From the NCBI RefSeq assembly GCF_014645895.1, contig NZ_BMMP01000008.1, positions 62,001 to 126,000 on the forward strand: a DNA stretch of 64,000 nucleotides, read 5' to 3'. Every line of letters starts with the position of its first letter. The stretch's first letter is position 1. Shown here piece after piece: positions 9,447 through 17,312 of this stretch. The position numbers were made by a program, and so were the translations under genes. Under the pieces are notes generated by a model, which made no database searches, was not told the origin of the DNA, and saw only the letters and a program-made list of their open reading frames with translations. The DNA comes from Streptomyces daqingensis (GTDB lineage Bacteria > Actinomycetota > Actinomycetes > Streptomycetales > Streptomycetaceae).

Positions 9447-9545
9447 GCGCCCCGCATCCGCGGGGGCGCGGTCCGCGAGCAGGCCGGAACGCGCGGACGT
9501 CGTCCGCGGGACGGCGAGTCCGGGGGGACGGCCGCACCGGCGGAC

Positions 9546-9587
9546 GGGAGGGCCGGACCCCGAGGTCTTCCGGGGCCCGGCCCTCCC
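9546..9587. terminator. Bidirectional hairpin terminator
   Basis: GGGAGGGCCGG (9546-9556) pairs with CCGGCCCTCCC (9577-9587), and an inner stem of five G-C pairs (58-62 with 71-75) closes an 8-nt loop. It lies between two convergent genes and can serve both. Confidence 0.75.
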
Positions 9588-9646
9588 GCGTTCGTCAGCG
9601 CCTCCTTCAGCTCGTCTCCGTCAGCCCGTCCGTAGGCCCGCGTCCG

Positions 9647-10552
9647 TCAGCCGGCGACCGGCAGCGCGTCGCGTGGACGCACAGCCGCCAGGTCGACGCC
9701 CACGGGCTCCCCCGTGTCCGCGTCGACGACGCTCACCCGGGCCGCGGGTGCTCCGGCCGTGTCACGGCTGGCCGTCGCGTCCAGCGCGAACACGACGGAC
9801 ACCGGACGCGCCTCGCCGTCCTCCTCCACGTACAGCCCCGAGTAGAGGAGGAACCGCCAGCCCGCCTCGTCCCAGTGGTCGAGGAGCCCCGAGCGGACCA
9901 CCGGTGAAGCGGCCTGCCACGCAAGGGAGTTCTCCAGCAGCTGCACGGTCGCGGCCACTGGCACCTGCTTGCCGCCCGCGGTGCCGCCGGCCAGCGGATG
10001 CCCGAAGAGGCGCATCCGCGTGCGGCGCAGCGGCAGCAGCCACCAGCGTTCGAGATCGGCGGAGAGCGCCGTCAGGAGCACGCCCCCCGCGGCCAGTACG
10101 GCCGCCGAAGCGGCGGGCCGCTCCCCCACCGTCGTCCACCACGCGGCGGACGCCGTGGCGGCCGCGGCCCCGCCCGCGAGCACCAGGCCCGCGCGTGCGA
10201 ACGCCCGCCACGTCACCGGCGCCGAGTCGTTCGCCGTGCACCCGCACGAGGACTCCGGCGCGATCACCCGCGCCCGGGCCAGGTAGCCGAGGAAGCAGGC
10301 GCCCAGCAGGGCCGTCGCCGCCCCGGGCAGCGGGCTGCGGGGCGCCGCCAGCAGCCCTGCCGCGAGCAGGAGTTCGGCGAGGCCCGTGGCCCGTAGCACG
10401 AGGACGGCCCGTTCGCTGCTGCTCAGCATCCGGGCGAGGGCGGTCTTGGGCGCCTGCCGTGCGGCGCCGGAACCGAAGAGCTTCAACGCACCCGTCCAGC
10501 CGAGCAGTACGGCCAGAGCGACGGGGGCGAGGCTCGATGTCGTCGAGAGCAT
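9647..10552 (-). CDS. MauE/DoxX-family redox membrane protein
   Basis: The product is 301 aa. The first 190 residues hold several hydrophobic segments and match the MauE-type four-helix membrane fold, with Cys103 and Cys105 in SSCGC next to a helix. The C-terminal 110 residues are soluble. MauE proteins are needed for disulfide formation or maturation of the disulfide-rich methylamine dehydrogenase small subunit, and relatives act in thiol-disulfide exchange. It is the last gene of a three-gene operon (11625 to 9647) whose first product has 16 cysteines, which suggests a folding role for that protein. No methylamine dehydrogenase genes are present. Confidence 0.78.
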   Translation of the reverse strand: MLSTTSSLAPVALAVLLGWTGALKLFGSGAARQAPKTALARMLSSSERAVLVLRATGLAELLLAAGLLAAPRSPLPGAATALLGACFLGYLARARVIAPESSCGCTANDSAPVTWRAFARAGLVLAGGAAAATASAAWWTTVGERPAASAAVLAAGGVLLTALSADLERWWLLPLRRTRMRLFGHPLAGGTAGGKQVPVAATVQLLENSLAWQAASPVVRSGLLDHWDEAGWRFLLYSGLYVEEDGEARPVSVVFALDATASRDTAGAPAARVSVVDADTGEPVGVDLAAVRPRDALPVAG

Positions 10553-10573
10553 CTCTTCTTCTCCCGCCGCCCG

Positions 10574-11191
10574 TCAGTGCCCGACCGAGATCCGTACGAC
10601 GTCCACCGAGTTGTCGGACGGCCGCCACGCGCCGAGCACTTGGGCGCTCTGCCCGATGCGCAGCCGCGACAGGTCTGAGGTCGGCGCTCGGCCCGCGTAG
10701 GCCGCGCTGGTGTCGCCGATGACGTTGCCGGTGATCTCGTGGCTGCCGTGCGCGAGGTGCAGCCGCTGCTTCTCTATGCCGCGGATGGTGGTGTGGATGT
10801 TGACGATGTTCACCCACACCGCGTCGGCGGCGACGGTGCCGTCCGGCATCTTCACTCCGCGCGCGTAGAGTCCGTCACCGACCTCGATCACCTTGGCCGT
10901 GGTGGGGCGGACCTTCCACACGCTCGTCGCGTTGGTCATCTGCACGCGGGAGCGGTCGCCGTACGATCCCGCGACCTCCAGCACGCTGCCGCTGATGGCG
11001 GTGATCCTGCCCTCCACGAACTCGGACTTGCTGATCGCCGGGTCGAGCGAGGGCTGCTGCGCGGCGAAGGCGGCGTCGGCGTCGATCCCCCCGAGGGCGG
11101 TCGCTCCGACGATGGTGGCGCCGCCGAGGGCGGCCCGGGCGAGGAGACGCCGGCGGTCGATGCCACCGCTGCCGGTCTGGTGTGCGGTCAT
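10574..11191 (-). CDS. Tat-exported small protein of the redox cassette
   Basis: The product is 205 aa from ATG 11191; a longer upstream frame to 11299 lacks support. The N-terminus IDRRRLLARAALGGATIVGA is a twin-arginine signal. The mature part contains repeated small beta-motifs (FVEGRITAISGSVLEVAG and QMTNATSVWKV), like DUF5666 / OB-like secreted proteins. It lies 11 bases downstream of the Cys-rich gene and 21 bases upstream of the MauE-like gene, clearly in one operon. It may be a folding or export partner. No enzymatic motif is visible. Confidence 0.75.
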   Translation of the reverse strand: MTAHQTGSGGIDRRRLLARAALGGATIVGATALGGIDADAAFAAQQPSLDPAISKSEFVEGRITAISGSVLEVAGSYGDRSRVQMTNATSVWKVRPTTAKVIEVGDGLYARGVKMPDGTVAADAVWVNIVNIHTTIRGIEKQRLHLAHGSHEITGNVIGDTSAAYAGRAPTSDLSRLRIGQSAQVLGAWRPSDNSVDVVRISVGH

Positions 11192-11202
11192 CTCGGTTCC
11201 CC

Positions 11203-11625
11203 TCACTCGTAGATGTAGACCGGCAGCATGCCGGAGCTCAGGTCGCCGAGCGCCGAGTAGGCGGCAGGCGTCAGGTCGAGGACGCGGTTGGTGCGGCACT
11301 GTCCGTTGCAGCAGGAGGCCTCACCGCACCACTCCTTCGTTCGGGGGCCGCAGTCGGTGATCGTGATGCAGACGGTGGCGCCGGAGCACTGGTGCTTGAC
11401 GTTCATCACCGATCCGCAGCCGCGTCTCGGGATGTTCTCGCCGCACAGGTCGGGCCGGGTGATGTCCCAGCATGCCTGTGAGGCGTTGGGCCAGGCGCCG
11501 TGGTTGGCGCTGGACTGGCAGTTGCCGCACGCGCCGCCTCCGGCGCCGGTGCAGGGTCCCCATGCGTTGCCGCAGCAGAACCAGCTCGTCTCCCCGGCCC
11601 AGAGGCTGGTAGATCCGCAAGCCAT
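11203..11625 (-). CDS. Cysteine-rich double-psi beta-barrel protein
   Basis: The product is 140 aa with 16 cysteines, all in the first 110 residues (including FCC and SCC pairs), an even number that fits eight disulfides. The C-terminal half (VCITITDCGPR...RVLDLTPAAYSALG) fits the RlpA/expansin/barwin double-psi beta-barrel: an Asp in the first barrel motif and the DLTPAA helix of the second. There is no N-terminal signal peptide, which is odd for such a disulfide-rich protein. It leads the operon with a Tat-signal protein and a MauE-like protein. AGAGAGGGAC precedes the ATG. Cell-wall binding or glycan remodelling is possible but not shown. Confidence 0.72.
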   Translation of the reverse strand: MACGSTSLWAGETSWFCCGNAWGPCTGAGGGACGNCQSSANHGAWPNASQACWDITRPDLCGENIPRRGCGSVMNVKHQCSGATVCITITDCGPRTKEWCGEASCCNGQCRTNRVLDLTPAAYSALGDLSSGMLPVYIYE

Positions 11626-11956
11626 GGTGCTGTCCCTCTCTGTGAATTTGACAAAGACATGACATGCACATGTGCCGAAACGGGCCCTGTGTCCGTGCGT
11701 GAGGGTACGGCCCGATGCGGCGGGTGGTGACGGCCTTGCTGGCGGAGCGGTCCAATGATGCGCGTGTGTACGCCTGTTGGCCAGAGTGTCCGTTCACTGC
11801 CTGTGGTCGGCCCAATGGCGGAAGGGAGCCGCGCACACTCACGTGCCGGACGCTCGCTCGCGGGACGCCTGCGGCGGCACACCCTCCTGCGCCGCCGCGG
11901 AACACCCGGCCCCGTGCGGACGGCGGCCGGAAGCCGCCCGGCGGGGCGAACGGACG
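11626..11956. other. Intergenic region upstream of the redox cassette
   Basis: The region lies between the stop of the MFS gene and the start of the Cys-rich gene, both on the minus strand. It contains a perfect 10-bp palindrome GCACATGTGC at 11666-11675, about 45 bases upstream of the Cys-rich start, which could be an operator. No gene is seen. Confidence 0.4.
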
Positions 11957-13285
11957 CTACGCGGCGCGGTAGCGGCGCAGCGCCGGCATCGCCAGTGCCA
12001 GGGCCGCCATGGCGACGACGACGAGCATCCCGCCCCCGGTGACCGCCGTACGCGCGCCCAGCACGGAGCCCGCGGTGCCGTGGAGGAGGTCGGCGAGGCG
12101 GGGGCCGCCCGCCACCACCACCGTGAAGACGCCCTGCATGCGGCCCCTCATCTCGTCCGTGGCCACCGACTGGAGGATCGCTCCGCGGAAGACCATCGAG
12201 ACCATGTCGGCCACGCCGGCCAGCGCCAGGAACGCCACCGCCCACCACAGGCTGCCGCTCAGCCCCGATCCCGCGACGGCCGCGCCCCACGCGATGACCG
12301 CGCCGATGACCATCAGTCCGTGCCGGCGCACTCGGGAGAACGTCCCCGAGAGCAGACCGCCCGCGACCACGCCCAGCGGTATCGCGGCGAAGAGCAGGCC
12401 GAGGGCGAACCCCTCGCCCCATGACCCGTAGGCGGTGGCGGCGAGTTGGGGGAAGAGCGCCCGCGGCATGCCGAGGACCATGGCGACGATGTCGGCCAGG
12501 AAGGACAGCAGGAGCACCTGATGCGCGGCGATGTAGCGGAAACCCGCGGCCACTTCGCGCAGCCCCGCCCGCCGCGGCGCCCCCGCGCCCTGCCCAGCGG
12601 CGACGAGCGGCGGCAGCGGGGGCAGCCGCCATACGGCGACGAGCGCGGCGCACAGAGCCAGCGCGTCGATGAGGTACAGCTCCGGCAGGCCGATCAACGG
12701 GATGAGCGCGCCCGCCAGCAGCGGGCCGAACACCATGCCCGTGGCGGACACCGTCGAGATGAGGGCGTTGGCGGCGGGCAGTTCGGAGGCGGGCACGAGC
12801 CGTGCGACCGAGGCGCTGCGCGTGGGGGCGTTGATGCCGAAACACGCCTGCTGCGCCGCGAGCAGCACCATCAGCAGCGGCACCGATCGCGCACCCGCCG
12901 CGGCCTGTATCCAGAAGAACAGGGACGTCGCGGCGATGCCCGCGTTCGTGACGAGCAGCAGCTTGCGCCTGTCCATGCTGTCGGCGACGGCGCCGCCCCA
13001 CAGCGCGAAGATCACGAGCGGCACGAGACCGGCGAGGCTGGAGTAGCCGACCCACGCGGAGGAGCCGGTGACGTCGTAGACCTGCTTGGGTACCGCGACC
13101 GCGGTGAGCTGGCTCCCGACCGCCGTGACCGTGGTCGACGACCAGAGGTGCCGGAAGCCGGACGACCGGAGGGGGCGGGTGTCCATCAGCAGCCGCCGCC
13201 AGCCCGCGCGGGGCGGCGCCTCCTGCTCCGGCCCCGCGGCCTTCTCCGCTCCCGCGCTCTTCTCGGCGGGCTCGGCACCGTGCAC
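11957..13285 (-). CDS. MFS transporter, EntS-like exporter group
   Basis: The product is 442 aa with about 12 hydrophobic segments. The MFS motif A region is visible as GGAVADSMDRRKLLL, after helix 2. The sequence around FRHLWSSTTVTAVGSQLTAVAVP is typical of the MFS_3 / enterobactin-exporter-like group. The GTG start at 13285 follows GGAG by six bases. No siderophore genes are nearby, so the exported compound is unknown. The gene is divergent from the secreted endonuclease. Confidence 0.82.
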   Translation of the reverse strand: MHGAEPAEKSAGAEKAAGPEQEAPPRAGWRRLLMDTRPLRSSGFRHLWSSTTVTAVGSQLTAVAVPKQVYDVTGSSAWVGYSSLAGLVPLVIFALWGGAVADSMDRRKLLLVTNAGIAATSLFFWIQAAAGARSVPLLMVLLAAQQACFGINAPTRSASVARLVPASELPAANALISTVSATGMVFGPLLAGALIPLIGLPELYLIDALALCAALVAVWRLPPLPPLVAAGQGAGAPRRAGLREVAAGFRYIAAHQVLLLSFLADIVAMVLGMPRALFPQLAATAYGSWGEGFALGLLFAAIPLGVVAGGLLSGTFSRVRRHGLMVIGAVIAWGAAVAGSGLSGSLWWAVAFLALAGVADMVSMVFRGAILQSVATDEMRGRMQGVFTVVVAGGPRLADLLHGTAGSVLGARTAVTGGGMLVVVAMAALALAMPALRRYRAA

Positions 13286-13668
13286 GGCAACTCCGGTTCG
13301 TCATACATCGATTGGGCGGAGCCAGTATCGCCCGCACGGCGGCGGGCGCCGGGCGAGGTCCGCTGTTCGAGACGGTGGAGAGGCCTCGCGCGCCGAACAG
13401 CCGGACGGAACACGGGAGACGGCGTGAAACGCCCGGGGGGCCAACACCCCCTGGAATCCCGGGGATTCAGCGGGTGAACCCCGGGTCGCCCTGGGTGATC
13501 GCGCAGGCGTCTTCACAGTACCCACACGTAACAATTTCCCGTCTGGCACTCACAGGTGTTCGAGGCAATGGAAGGCTTCGCAACGGCCGACCACCCATCG
13601 GCCGGTGCCGCGTTGCGACCCCCACACTGCGCGCGCGGCGCCACATCCTCGGGGAGAGGACGTAGAAA
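13286..13668. other. Divergent intergenic region
   Basis: About 380 bases separate the MFS gene and the endonuclease gene. The region contains GC hairpin-prone sequence around 13425-13490, including the near-palindrome AATCCCGGGGATT at 13455-13467. An AT-richer block at 13510-13560 probably holds the promoter of the endonuclease. No gene is seen. Confidence 0.4.
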
Positions 13669-14523
13669 GTGGATTCCAACCGCTCCGTCGCCCGCCGCAG
13701 AACGCTCACCGCGCTCGCGGGCACCGCAGTGATAGCCGTGGCCGTGCAGATTCCTGCGACGGCCGGTACCCCCACAGTCTCGGAGTCCCGTTCGGGCAGC
13801 TCCTCCGCCGCGCAGCCCTTCGACGCGGCAGCCGACGACGAGTACTACAAGGACGCCGAAGGCAAGACCGGCGAAGAGCTCAAGACTGCCCTGAACAAGA
13901 TCATCAGCACCGACGCCACCGCCATCTCGTACGACGAGGTGTGGGAGGCGCTGAAGGAGACGGACAAGGACCCGGACAACGCGGGCAACGTCATCCTCCT
14001 CTACTCGGGTGCCTCCTCCCCCGCCGACAACAACGGCGGCGGCGAGGACCAGTGGAACCGCGAGCACACCTGGGCGAAGTCGCACGGCGACTTCGGCACC
14101 GCCACCGGCCCCGGCACCGACGTGCACCACCTGCGTCCCACGAACGTCAAGGTGAACAGCACCCGCGGCAGCAAGGACTTCGACGAGGGCGGCGAAGAGG
14201 TCGAGGGAGCCCCCGGCAACTTCACCGACGGGGACTCCTTCGAGCCCCGCGACGAGGTAAAGGGCGACGTAGCCCGCATGATCCTCTACATGGACGTGCG
14301 CTACGAGGGCACGGACGACTTCCCGGACCTGGAAGCCAACGACGAGGTCGAGAACGGCTCCCAGCCTCTCCACGGCAAGCTCTCCGTGCTGAAGAAGTGG
14401 AGCGAGGCGGACCCGCCCAGCGCCTTCGAGAAGAACCGCAACGAGGTCATCTTCGAGAAGGTCCAGCACAACAGGAACCCGTTCATCGACCACCCCGAAT
14501 GGGTCAACGAGATCTACAAGTAG
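13669..14523 (+). CDS. Secreted endonuclease I family nuclease
   Basis: The product is 284 aa. The N-terminus carries a signal peptide with RRR before the hydrophobic core (TLTALAGTAVIAVAV), possibly Tat or Sec. The body matches the endonuclease I (EndA / Bacillus BsnA) family. WNREHTW (129-135) and DVHHLRP (151-157) supply the conserved Glu/His/Asn metal and catalytic residues. Family members are secreted, metal-dependent nucleases that degrade RNA or DNA without sequence specificity, consistent with nutrient scavenging. GTG 13669 is preceded by GGGGAGAGGA (13651-13660). The gene is monocistronic with its own terminator at 14578-14609. Confidence 0.88.
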   Translation: MDSNRSVARRRTLTALAGTAVIAVAVQIPATAGTPTVSESRSGSSSAAQPFDAAADDEYYKDAEGKTGEELKTALNKIISTDATAISYDEVWEALKETDKDPDNAGNVILLYSGASSPADNNGGGEDQWNREHTWAKSHGDFGTATGPGTDVHHLRPTNVKVNSTRGSKDFDEGGEEVEGAPGNFTDGDSFEPRDEVKGDVARMILYMDVRYEGTDDFPDLEANDEVENGSQPLHGKLSVLKKWSEADPPSAFEKNRNEVIFEKVQHNRNPFIDHPEWVNEIYK

Positions 14524-14577
14524 AGTTCCCGGCAGGCTCTTCCTGCCGCCGCTGGACACCCAGCGCGACGAACACGG

Positions 14578-14609
14578 ACGCCCTCGCCCCGAATTCGGGG
14601 TGAGGGCGT
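14578..14609 (+). terminator. Terminator of the endonuclease gene
   Basis: Thirteen-base arms (14578-14590 and 14597-14609, one G-T pair) surround GAATTC. The sequence after the stem is T-containing (CGTTCTGCTGTT). It lies 55 bases after the stop. Confidence 0.8.
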
Positions 14610-14734
14610 CGTTCTGCTGTTCCCGGTTCTTACGGACGAATAAGCTCGTCATTGCTGACGAATACGCTCGGCCGCCCTTTCCTGGAGCGGGCCACATCGC
14701 CTCGCGCATTGCCACCGCCGTCCGGGCAGCGCAA

Positions 14735-14768
14735 TGCCCTCGTCCCCGGAGAACTGGGGACGAGGGCA
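14735..14768 (-). terminator. Terminator of the NlpC-like gene
   Basis: TGCCCTCGTCCCC (14735-14747) pairs perfectly with GGGGACGAGGGCA (14756-14768) around an 8-nt loop. It lies about 90 bases after the stop of the minus-strand gene at 14858 and could stop transcription from either side. Confidence 0.75.
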
Positions 14769-14857
14769 CTCGCGGTCAGCGCGCCGGCTCCGCGCTGACC
14801 CGTCGACTGAGCCCGGCCGCTACCGCCGAGAGGCCGGCGCGGCCAAGGGGGATGGGC

Positions 14858-15412
14858 TCAGTACTTCTTGGGACGGTACGCGTCGTACTCGTCGTTGCCG
14901 AGACCGTAGCTGCGGGTGCTGTGGTCGGTGCCGTGGCCGCCGCGCTGCTCGTAGGCCCTGTACGACTTCTTGGCGGAGCTGGTCCACTTCTCGAAGATGA
15001 CGACGTGACGGGTGGTGTTGCTCCCCTTCGCGTCGATGATGAGGTCGCCCTTCTTGAGCTGCGACATCTTGATCTTCTTCGTGAAGCTGGAGGAGGCCAG
15101 GCCCACCGTGTTCGTGCCCGGCTTGCCGTACTTGAGCGCCATGCTCACGTAGCCGGAGCAGTCGGTGCGGTAGCCGCCCCACGTCTTGGACTGGCTGTAG
15201 GGCACCTGCTTGCCGCCGTTGGCGGTCAGCCACTTCTTGGCGCGGTTGATGACCGTGGCACGGCTGATGGCCTGTGCGTCGACGTCCTGGGCGACGGTCT
15301 TCTTCGCCTTCGGCTGCTCCGTCGCGTCGCCCGCGATGGCGGAAGGCGCGAAGGGCGCGAGCACCGCGGCACCGGCGACTATCGGCAGAACAGTGCGCGT
15401 AATACGATTCAT
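14858..15412 (-). CDS. Secreted NlpC/P60-like papain-fold protein
   Basis: The product is 184 aa with a Sec signal peptide (residues 1-27, ending ...APSAIA). The mature part has the papain-like arrangement: catalytic Cys85 in YRTDCSGYVSMA and a probable His136 in TTRHVVIFEKW. The spacing and the YRTDCSGYVS sequence differ from typical NlpC/P60 peptidoglycan endopeptidases, so it may belong to a related secreted amidase group. A leader of about 120 nt precedes the ATG, and GGGGAGAA sits 3 bases before it. A role in wall remodelling or peptide amide hydrolysis is likely. Confidence 0.78.
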   Translation of the reverse strand: MNRITRTVLPIVAGAAVLAPFAPSAIAGDATEQPKAKKTVAQDVDAQAISRATVINRAKKWLTANGGKQVPYSQSKTWGGYRTDCSGYVSMALKYGKPGTNTVGLASSSFTKKIKMSQLKKGDLIIDAKGSNTTRHVVIFEKWTSSAKKSYRAYEQRGGHGTDHSTRSYGLGNDEYDAYRPKKY

Positions 15413-15537
15413 AATTCTCCCCGTGCATTCTAGGAGTTTCCCCTGGGGCGGGCTGTCGGGTGCTCCGCACGGAATGAGCGGTCGTAATTCTCCGAACGGA
15501 ACGGGGGTGCAACCTGCTTTTCTCCCGACGGCCGGGA

Positions 15538-15567
15538 ACGTTAAGGGGATTTCGTCGCGGCCGTCAA
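15538..15567 (-). promoter_or_regulatory. Housekeeping-type promoter of the NlpC-like gene
   Basis: On the minus strand TTGACG (15567-15562) and TAACGT (15543-15538) are separated by 18 bases, a good match to the main vegetative sigma consensus. Transcription would begin near 15531, giving a leader of about 120 nt. The leader has small hairpins, but I could not match it to a known riboswitch. Confidence 0.5.
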
Positions 15568-15830
15568 GGCTTTCCTGGGAACCTGACCCGGTCGATTCCT
15601 TTCACGGGGACTGGAATTCGGGCACGCCGGTACGTCCTTCCGGCATGCCCCGAATCGGCTCCGGCGTGGGGTGTGCGCCGCGGCCGGTCTCCGTGTCCGG
15701 AGCGTGTGTGAAGTCGGGCCTCGCTCTGGGGTCGGGGGTGGGGGGTGGCTGTGGGGGGTCATGAACACGTCACAGTCATGCACGCGTCACGCCTGGTCGC
15801 ACATACTTCCCTGCACCCCCAGACGGCGCA

Positions 15831-15846
15831 TGAGTACATGTACTCA
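15831..15846. promoter_or_regulatory. Perfect 16-bp palindrome (candidate operator)
   Basis: TGAGTACATGTACTCA is a perfect palindrome in gene-free sequence, about 420 bases upstream of the NlpC-like gene and 250 bases past the STAS gene stop. Its size fits a dimeric helix-turn-helix regulator. The cognate regulator is unknown. Confidence 0.4.
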
Positions 15847-16096
15847 GATCGAGCGGCGGGGCACGGCGCGGGCCCACCGCCCTCAGGGCTCCCCCGCCGG
15901 CATGCCACGGCCCGCCACGGAGCGGACCGTTTCGCAAGCCTGACGCCACGTCAGCGCTGGTCACGGGCGCGGCCTCACGCCAGCCCGGGAGCCCGGGCGT
16001 CACGTCCGGAACGGAAAGGACCGCCGTCGCAGCGGGCGACGGCGGTCCGGCGTCGTCTGAGTACCGGCGGGCCGCTGAGTACCGGCCGGCCGCGCC

Positions 16097-16522
16097 TCAG
16101 GGGCGGGCGCGGCCCGCGGCTTCGAGTGCGGCAGCCGCGGAGTCGTGCAGATTCAGCACACTCTCGATGCCGGTGATCTCGAACAGCCGCCTGACGACGG
16201 GCTGCAGCGGGCCGCCCAGATGCAGCTTGGTGCGCGCGTGGGTGCGCAGGAGCATGTTCAACGCCGAGGAGTCGGCGAACGTCACATTGGAGAGGTCGAT
16301 CACCAGGCCGCCGGGCTGCGCCGCGAGCGCCGCCTCCAGGACAGGGGCGATCTCCTCGACGACGTCGAGGTCCAGGTCTCCGGAGAGGGTGAGGAGCTCC
16401 GTGCCGTCGCGCTGCTCCCGGGACACGGGAGAAGGGGCATCGTCCGCTCCGCTCTCGCGCTGCTTCGGCTCGGGCTCTCTGCTCGCATCGTCACCGGTCG
16501 TCACAGCGTCATACATTGTCAT
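16097..16522 (-). CDS. STAS-domain anti-sigma factor antagonist
   Basis: The product is 141 aa from ATG 16522. A charged N-terminal tail (about 38 aa) precedes a SpoIIAA/RsbV-type STAS domain: LLTLSGDLDLDVV, VIDLSNVTFADSSALNML with the phosphorylatable DSS motif at 84-86, and the C-terminal helix. Antagonists of this type bind and titrate the anti-sigma kinase when unphosphorylated, freeing the sigma factor. It starts 30 bases after the anti-sigma gene, in the same operon. The upstream frame extending to 16777 is a shadow. Confidence 0.88.
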   Translation of the reverse strand: MTMYDAVTTGDDASREPEPKQRESGADDAPSPVSREQRDGTELLTLSGDLDLDVVEEIAPVLEAALAAQPGGLVIDLSNVTFADSSALNMLLRTHARTKLHLGGPLQPVVRRLFEITGIESVLNLHDSAAAALEAAGRARP

Positions 16523-16551
16523 ATGCGAGGGTCTCCAGGGGTCAGGATGCG

Positions 16552-16989
16552 TCAGGTTCCGGACACTGACATGGCCGGATGCAGCCACTGCGCACGCATC
16601 GTCTTCCCGCCCGCGACTGCCACCACTTCCAGCGAGTCGGCGCACTGTTCGGCGATCCGCAGGCCCCAGCCGCCGCTGCCGTCGAGCCGGCCCTGGCGCC
16701 AGCGGGGCGGCGTGGGGTCGCTGTCGGTGACGTCCACCCGCACGCGGTGCCGCTCGGCCTGGACGCGCAGGGACCACCGCCCCCGGGCGTGCCGCTGGGC
16801 GTTGGTCACCAGCTCGGACACGACAAGGAGGACTCCGGCGAGATCCACCCAGGACGAGCTGCGTACGAGATGGTTCTCGACGGCCCTCCTCACGTCGCCG
16901 ATGTCCTCGCAGTTCGAATCCAGGAGAAGCACTTCACGCTCCCCGTCGCCTGTCGCCGTGGCAATTCGCCCCGATGACACAGGCGTCAC
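16552..16989 (-). CDS. Anti-sigma serine kinase, HATPase domain (RsbW/SpoIIAB type)
   Basis: The product is a GHKL ATPase-fold protein of 145 aa from GTG 16989. GGGAG lies five bases upstream; an ATG at 17067 is an alternative that would add 26 residues. The N box is ELVTNAQRHA, the G1 box DSDPTPP and the G2 box GGWGLRIAE. Such proteins phosphorylate STAS antagonists and hold SigB/SigF-type sigma factors inactive. The neighbours are exactly the expected partners: STAS downstream and a SigF-class sigma factor divergent upstream. A perfect SigB-class promoter precedes it, so its own target may induce it. Confidence 0.88.
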   Translation of the reverse strand: MTPVSSGRIATATGDGEREVLLLDSNCEDIGDVRRAVENHLVRSSSWVDLAGVLLVVSELVTNAQRHARGRWSLRVQAERHRVRVDVTDSDPTPPRWRQGRLDGSGGWGLRIAEQCADSLEVVAVAGGKTMRAQWLHPAMSVSGT

Positions 16990-17191
16990 CTCCACTCCCG
17001 GTTCAGGTGACCGGCTCGTCGACCCGTCGCCCGCTTCGCGCGCTCCGTTCCCCGGCGGGCAGCACACGCCTCGCCGCGGGGTGCGTTCTCAGCATGTCCG
17101 GTACTCCTCGGCTCGCATCTCTCACGTTCGTTACATGCGCTTGCCCGGTCACAGTCACCCCATGCCGAACCCGCACGAATGTCGGAACTCA

Positions 17192-17215
17192 ATACCCCGC
17201 ATTGCGTTACAAAAC
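17192..17215 (-). promoter_or_regulatory. SigB/SigF-class promoter of the anti-sigma operon
   Basis: On the minus strand GTTT (17215-17212), 14 bases, then GGGTAT (17197-17192). This matches the Streptomyces SigB-class consensus (GNNT, 14-16 bases, GGGTAY) without mismatch. It would give a leader of about 195 nt to GTG 16989, or about 120 nt to ATG 17067. It suggests feedback by the neighbouring sigma factor. Confidence 0.65.
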
Positions 17216-17237
17216 GGACAAGAACCAGAACTGGTAC

Positions 17238-17262
17238 GCGTGTTCAGCATCATGCTGGGTAC
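17238..17262 (+). promoter_or_regulatory. SigB/SigF-class promoter of the sigma gene
   Basis: GCGT (17238-17241), 15 bases, then GGGTAC (17257-17262) fits GNNT, 14-16 bases, GGGTAY. The predicted start near 17269 leaves a leader of about 44 nt to ATG 17313. It implies autoregulation of the sigma factor. Confidence 0.55.
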
Positions 17263-17312
17263 GCGGTCAGCCCGACCGGTTGTTCCAACGAGGTGAAGGG
17301 CAGGTTCCAGCG

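Larger units (their letters stand above)
15413..16096. other. Long intergenic region with a palindrome
   Basis: Nearly 700 bases lack a gene. Near the left end lies the promoter of the NlpC-like gene (15538-15567). A perfect 16-bp palindrome lies at 15831-15846. Several CGTCAC elements lie between 15765 and 16000. The frames here have no family resemblance. Confidence 0.45.

Noticed and set aside
15413..15531. ydaO (c-di-AMP) riboswitch in the NlpC-like leader
   Set aside because: I could not find the conserved core segments by eye; left as an unassigned leader.
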